A stretch of DNA of 64,000 nucleotides from NCBI GenBank assembly GCA_946965045.2, contig OX337235.1:1689508-1753507 (forward strand), given 5' to 3'. A model generated the notes under the pieces. The model was not told the origin of the DNA. It saw only the letters and a program-made list of their open reading frames with translations, and ran no database searches. Source of the stretch: Epithemia pelagica. Lineage: Eukaryota; Bacillariophyta; Bacillariophyceae; Surirellales; Surirellaceae. A program made the position numbers and the translations under genes. This document shows, piece after piece, positions 60,539 through 64,000 of this stretch; positions within the stretch are counted from its first letter, which is position 1; every line of letters starts with the position of its first letter.

Positions 60539-62299
60539 ATGAGCATCGAAGTGCGTATAAAAGAGGGGGATCTGGACCTCATTTCGCAACGATACCATGT
60601 GGAAGTCGTCACACCAGAAGAAAGACGATCTCCATTCCGAGTTCCTCTCGACGTGCAGGAGCGTCGCGCACTCGGATCATCAAGATACCAGCAAATGTTT
60701 GAAAGATTCATAAAGGACGGGAATATAAGAGCCGTGGATCATGGGGAATTCGGTCAATGCGCGAAAAAGCTTGTCGATCTTTGTGCAACAAGTGACTTTG
60801 GGACATCGAGGAAAGAAGTCGTGTGCTTGCAGCGGTGTCGGCGAGGCGGGAAGACTTTCATGGCTACCGCAGTTGCTGCAATGTTGGAATATCGGTTCAA
60901 TGGTGACGCCGAAGGTCCGTTTGTTATATACATATCGATGAACCAGATGAGCAAGCTCTCGCCGTCTGAGACGGCTATGGGAGCAGTCCTTAGCAGAATT
61001 GCATACGAACTGGCTGATGAGCATCAATCATTTCTCATCTTTCGAAAAAAGTATTCAAGTTTCGCTGCGGTCGAGGAATGGGTGACAAACAACAATGTTA
61101 TCTTGTTAATTGATGAGCTGAACATCATCCCATTCACTCGCGAGACTTACGATGATATGAGTACTTTCCTTGATGCTATTGCCGGGAAGAAGTCCTGTGC
61201 ACTTTTGTACACGACGCATCACAGAATCATACAAGATCTTCGTCGAGGAAGAGAAGGCGAAGAGCCCACGGATCATCTTTCAACGAGACCTCATCATTGG
61301 CAACCTATGCCACGTCTCAATGCACTGGCTTGCGTCAGACACATGAAGAGACGAGAGCAGTTTTGGTCTGCGGTGTTGCGTGGCCGTATTCCTGCACTTC
61401 TCGTGCTTCCACCAGATGATATTGCCAGCTTTGTGCCCGCCGAACGAATCGAGAGTGAATCAAGAGGACTAATGTATGACGCTATTCTCGACGGTAGCAT
61501 TGAGAGACTCGAATCTGGACGCAATGCTTTCCGCTCCTTTGCGTACTTGCTCAAGTCAACTGATGACAGATCAATCCACTTATGGCCTCCGTTTTTGTGC
61601 GCTCAAGAGTCAGTGCTCGGGAAAGATTGCCCTCAACTTCGCATAGTACTGCAGTCTCCAGACATAAATCACCCAAAAGCATTTGAAGCACTTGCCGAGC
61701 TTGCAGTGGCGCTCCAGCTAATGTCATCGAGGCCGAGGTACCGTAATGTCGTACCGCGGCACCCATCGGTGTCAATTGAAAATTGCATTGATGCAACAGC
61801 AATTTTTGAGATTGAAGATAAGTACCAAACCATCGAGGCTGTGCGCAAAGCTGTTGAAAGGCGACTGGAAGACGATAAGGAGCTCTATGCGGAGGTGTTG
61901 CAAATTGTCGTTATCCCGCAATATTCAGAGTTCCCCATCTATGATTTCTTTCTTTTTCATCGGAATCAACGATGGCAGAGATGGAGAGGTAATCACTGTA
62001 CAATTGCAGCAGGATACCAATGTAAATATGGCTGGAAGTACCCATCCAGGGATCAGGCAGCGGATAAAAGAGTGAAGCTCTCTGTTTGGATCGAAGGAAA
62101 GGGCCCCTCAACCAGACGAACAAATAGGTCTTATGGATGGACTTTACTTTCTCCAGATGAACATCGAAGATTTCTCGGAGAGTCTCTGTTTGCTTCGCTT
62201 CCTCCAAGTGATGACGAAGACGCTCCTTGTCCGTATTGCAACAACTCAGACTTCAATTTTTCCTTTCATTCCAACGGAGAAAGAGTTTGGGTAAGCTGA
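60539..62299 (+). CDS. Crinkler/RHS-like P-loop NTPase with C-terminal nuclease-like region
   Basis: 586 residues. The P-loop is RCRRGGKTFMATAVAAML (about 98-115) and the Walker B is VILLIDELNIIP (about 186-197), as in the NTPase module of Crinkler effectors and trypanosome retrotransposon-hot-spot proteins. Near the C-terminus, IYDFFLFHRNQ ... AGYQCKYGWKYP has the D...QxK spacing of a PD-(D/E)xK nuclease fold with Gln in place of Glu. A CPYCNN Cys pair follows. Such NTPase-nuclease proteins are often multicopy and variable; roles range from effectors to retroelement control. No signal peptide. Assignment is by motif order only; a plain STAND or AAA-type ATPase is the alternative. Confidence 0.5.
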   Translation: MSIEVRIKEGDLDLISQRYHVEVVTPEERRSPFRVPLDVQERRALGSSRYQQMFERFIKDGNIRAVDHGEFGQCAKKLVDLCATSDFGTSRKEVVCLQRCRRGGKTFMATAVAAMLEYRFNGDAEGPFVIYISMNQMSKLSPSETAMGAVLSRIAYELADEHQSFLIFRKKYSSFAAVEEWVTNNNVILLIDELNIIPFTRETYDDMSTFLDAIAGKKSCALLYTTHHRIIQDLRRGREGEEPTDHLSTRPHHWQPMPRLNALACVRHMKRREQFWSAVLRGRIPALLVLPPDDIASFVPAERIESESRGLMYDAILDGSIERLESGRNAFRSFAYLLKSTDDRSIHLWPPFLCAQESVLGKDCPQLRIVLQSPDINHPKAFEALAELAVALQLMSSRPRYRNVVPRHPSVSIENCIDATAIFEIEDKYQTIEAVRKAVERRLEDDKELYAEVLQIVVIPQYSEFPIYDFFLFHRNQRWQRWRGNHCTIAAGYQCKYGWKYPSRDQAADKRVKLSVWIEGKGPSTRRTNRSYGWTLLSPDEHRRFLGESLFASLPPSDDEDAPCPYCNNSDFNFSFHSNGERVWVS

Positions 62300-62818
62300 C
62301 ACATTCAATCTAACTTACAATACAGCATATAGTTATACGTACACCACTCTTGTCAGAGATATTTTTTGCAAAGAATCTCAATTTGACGCGAGGGGAGGAG
62401 CATGTTTCCGAAGACTAAAGTAAAAAGAATTGTCCAATCGAAGGAGCCATATACTGTGGACAATGTGTCGAAGATAGGATCTTAGTATGTAGTAATCTGA
62501 CCTTCTATGAGTGCCCTCTGGATATGGATTATGGTTGGAAAATAGGTTGCTTCCGTTGAGTCGGCGCATTTCGCTCGTTCCATTCGGAACCATCAATCGA
62601 CTTGTCCCACCAGTCGTGCAAGCGCACAAATGAGTGAGAAAGATACTACATAGGCGCTAACAGACATACATAGATAACCTTGTGGGACGGAGGCGTCCTT
62701 TCAGCAAACTCCATGCGACAAAAACCACAAGTCCAAGATGGTAGTACACAAAAATGATACGCCATGCGTGCTAACTTTGGTACGAGATCTTCGATGTTGA
62801 GATACAAGCCACCACTGG
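62300..62818. other. Intergenic region between convergent genes
   Basis: About 520 bp with short minus-strand frames (60-90 codons) that resemble nothing. No gene called. Confidence 0.45.
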
Positions 62819-63985
62819 TTACCAGAACTTCCACCATGGCTTGGTCTCATCGCTTTTGTAGGCCTCTGTAGTTGAGTTTGAAACAGCATCTCCCTCGTTT
62901 GTTTCCACCTTTCCATGGTCTGCGACTGCCACTCCCAAATAGGTGGATGCTGGATCGGCAGCCTGTGAGACATCCGTTCCAGTTTGATTCCGTTGTCGCC
63001 GTTTCATTTCCTCAATAAAGTCTAAGCGTTTTTGACAGTTTGTAACAAGTTGGGTGACTGAATTCAAGACAGGTGTTGTCGGATTGTTCCACAGCTCTTG
63101 ATCGGACGGCATGGACTGCATCGATGCGGCCATTTCGTCCAGGAGATGATCTGCACGCCCCGCCGTCTCATCTTCTCCCGACTCTCTTGCAAAGACTGAC
63201 CAGTTAAAGGATTCCTCCTTGGAAGCCACCACTCGTTTGTAATGAGACACAATCTCAGGACACGCGCGTTGACAGAGAATCGAGTGGCCAGGCTGCAACG
63301 GCAAACGGGCAACGTTGCGGTGCATCCCATTTTGATCTGCGAAAAACCATGACGAAAACACCCCTACAAAGATTCCGACGGCACCCGCTAAGCCCCAATC
63401 CAATTGCGCATCCAGTTTCGCTTGAACAGAAGCTGCATCCTCCGTTTCCGCGGCGGTGGTCGCCGATTCGGTAGCGGTCGTGGACTTTGCTCGAGAGGAG
63501 TCCGAGTCCTTGACTGCTTGCTTTTTGTTCTTCTGGGCTGTTTTCGATGAGACACTGCTGATTGTCTCCCTCTTTCCTGCAATGCGATCAAGATTGCTAT
63601 ACGAAGCGCTCGGTGGAGGAGGTGGCAGAAGGGGAGAATTTCGTTGTTGGGCCAATCGACGTGCTCGAAACAACCGGCCAAAACGAAGGACCATGGCACA
63701 TGACACAAGACCGCTCACGACTCCAGCAACGTTATTTCGATAGGTCGAGTAGCTTAACGCTTGTTTTTCTTTCTTTGTGACCCACTCCTTGGTCCTTTTC
63801 GTATTTTCATTGGATCCAAGGAGCATCTGCGTGCTTTCTCGGTCCACCAACACTTTGAAATGATGGTTTATAATGGACAGAAAGCTGTCGGCCAAGTTGC
63901 TCTCTGCATAGTATCGATAAACTCTTCGACGACGAATTGTTTCTGATGACGACTCTGCATCATTTCCAGATGCCGTCATGGTCAT
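62819..63985 (-). CDS. Unknown two-membrane-segment protein (paralogue of 19623-20582)
   Basis: 388 residues. Order of parts: a charged N-terminus, a hydrophobic segment (about 85-101), Arg-rich RFGRLFRARR, a poly-Pro and Lys/Ser/Thr linker, a second hydrophobic segment (about 198-216), LPLQPGHSILCQRACP (228-243), an acidic middle, NCQKRLDFIEEMKRRQ, and a tail ending KPWWKFW. All shared blocks occur in the same order in the protein at 19623-20582, while linkers differ in length and composition. The conserved LPLxPGxSxLCxxxCP and NCxxRL motifs probably define the function. No name available. It ends 15 bases before the window edge, so the upstream promoter is not visible. Confidence 0.75.
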   Translation of the reverse strand: MTMTASGNDAESSSETIRRRRVYRYYAESNLADSFLSIINHHFKVLVDRESTQMLLGSNENTKRTKEWVTKKEKQALSYSTYRNNVAGVVSGLVSCAMVLRFGRLFRARRLAQQRNSPLLPPPPPSASYSNLDRIAGKRETISSVSSKTAQKNKKQAVKDSDSSRAKSTTATESATTAAETEDAASVQAKLDAQLDWGLAGAVGIFVGVFSSWFFADQNGMHRNVARLPLQPGHSILCQRACPEIVSHYKRVVASKEESFNWSVFARESGEDETAGRADHLLDEMAASMQSMPSDQELWNNPTTPVLNSVTQLVTNCQKRLDFIEEMKRRQRNQTGTDVSQAADPASTYLGVAVADHGKVETNEGDAVSNSTTEAYKSDETKPWWKFW

Positions 63986-64000
63986 GGTGATTCGGTCAAC

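Noticed and set aside
1-64000. CRISPR arrays, bacterial operons, rRNA genes
   Set aside because: None seen. The direct repeats present are minisatellite or retrotransposon repeats, and the genes are eukaryotic with spliceosomal introns.

Overview
The window looks like nuclear DNA from a diatom, probably a pennate one; the species cannot be fixed from sequence alone. Supporting signs are compact, mostly intronless genes with a few short introns (about 70-170 bp), several predicted plastid proteins that begin with a secretory signal followed by a Phe-containing cleavage motif, a Whirly protein next to a phytochelatin synthase, a Ty1/copia fragment and a tyrosine-recombinase retrotransposon, and large acidic secreted or membrane proteins with no family I recognise. 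Layout: 1-2.65 kb is a truncated minus-strand Ty1/copia element (gag plus retropepsin piece). 3.6-36.7 kb is gene-dense host DNA. In order it holds a farnesylatable type I DnaJ that lacks one zinc centre, a CANT1-like apyrase, a Whirly ssDNA-binding protein, phytochelatin synthase, a DUF2358 protein, a PAP/fibrillin, a class V aminotransferase, a membrane DnaJ-X protein, VPS52, an unknown two-membrane-segment protein, ribosomal protein eL29, an acyl-protein thioesterase with a SAP-like tail, a phytyl-ester-synthase-like hydrolase, one hypothetical gene, a type IIB Ca2+-ATPase, and a large EF-hand-like acidic membrane protein. 36.7-53.9 kb is repeat territory. It contains a GTTTCC minisatellite, a 291-bp MITE with perfect 41-bp inverted ends, a complete 9.5-kb retrotransposon with split direct repeats and tyrosine recombinase (minus strand), a second 710-bp inverted-repeat element, two adjacent long hairpins, and about 3.4 kb of degenerate low-complexity sequence. 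53.9-64 kb returns to genes: a paralogue of the 33-kb EF-hand-like membrane protein, an MBD-like nuclear protein, a reading frame broken by one TGA, a Crinkler/RHS-like P-loop NTPase, and a paralogue of the unknown protein at 20 kb. The most interesting observations are these. Two paralogous acidic EF-hand-like membrane proteins, sharing a conserved cytosolic motif, sit on either side of the transposon block. An unnamed two-membrane-segment protein family is present twice. A DnaJ has lost zinc motifs 1 and 4 together. The YR retrotransposon is almost pristine and all three of its A/B junctions share an AG dinucleotide core. Introns had to be inferred by eye; exon coordinates are given in the entries.
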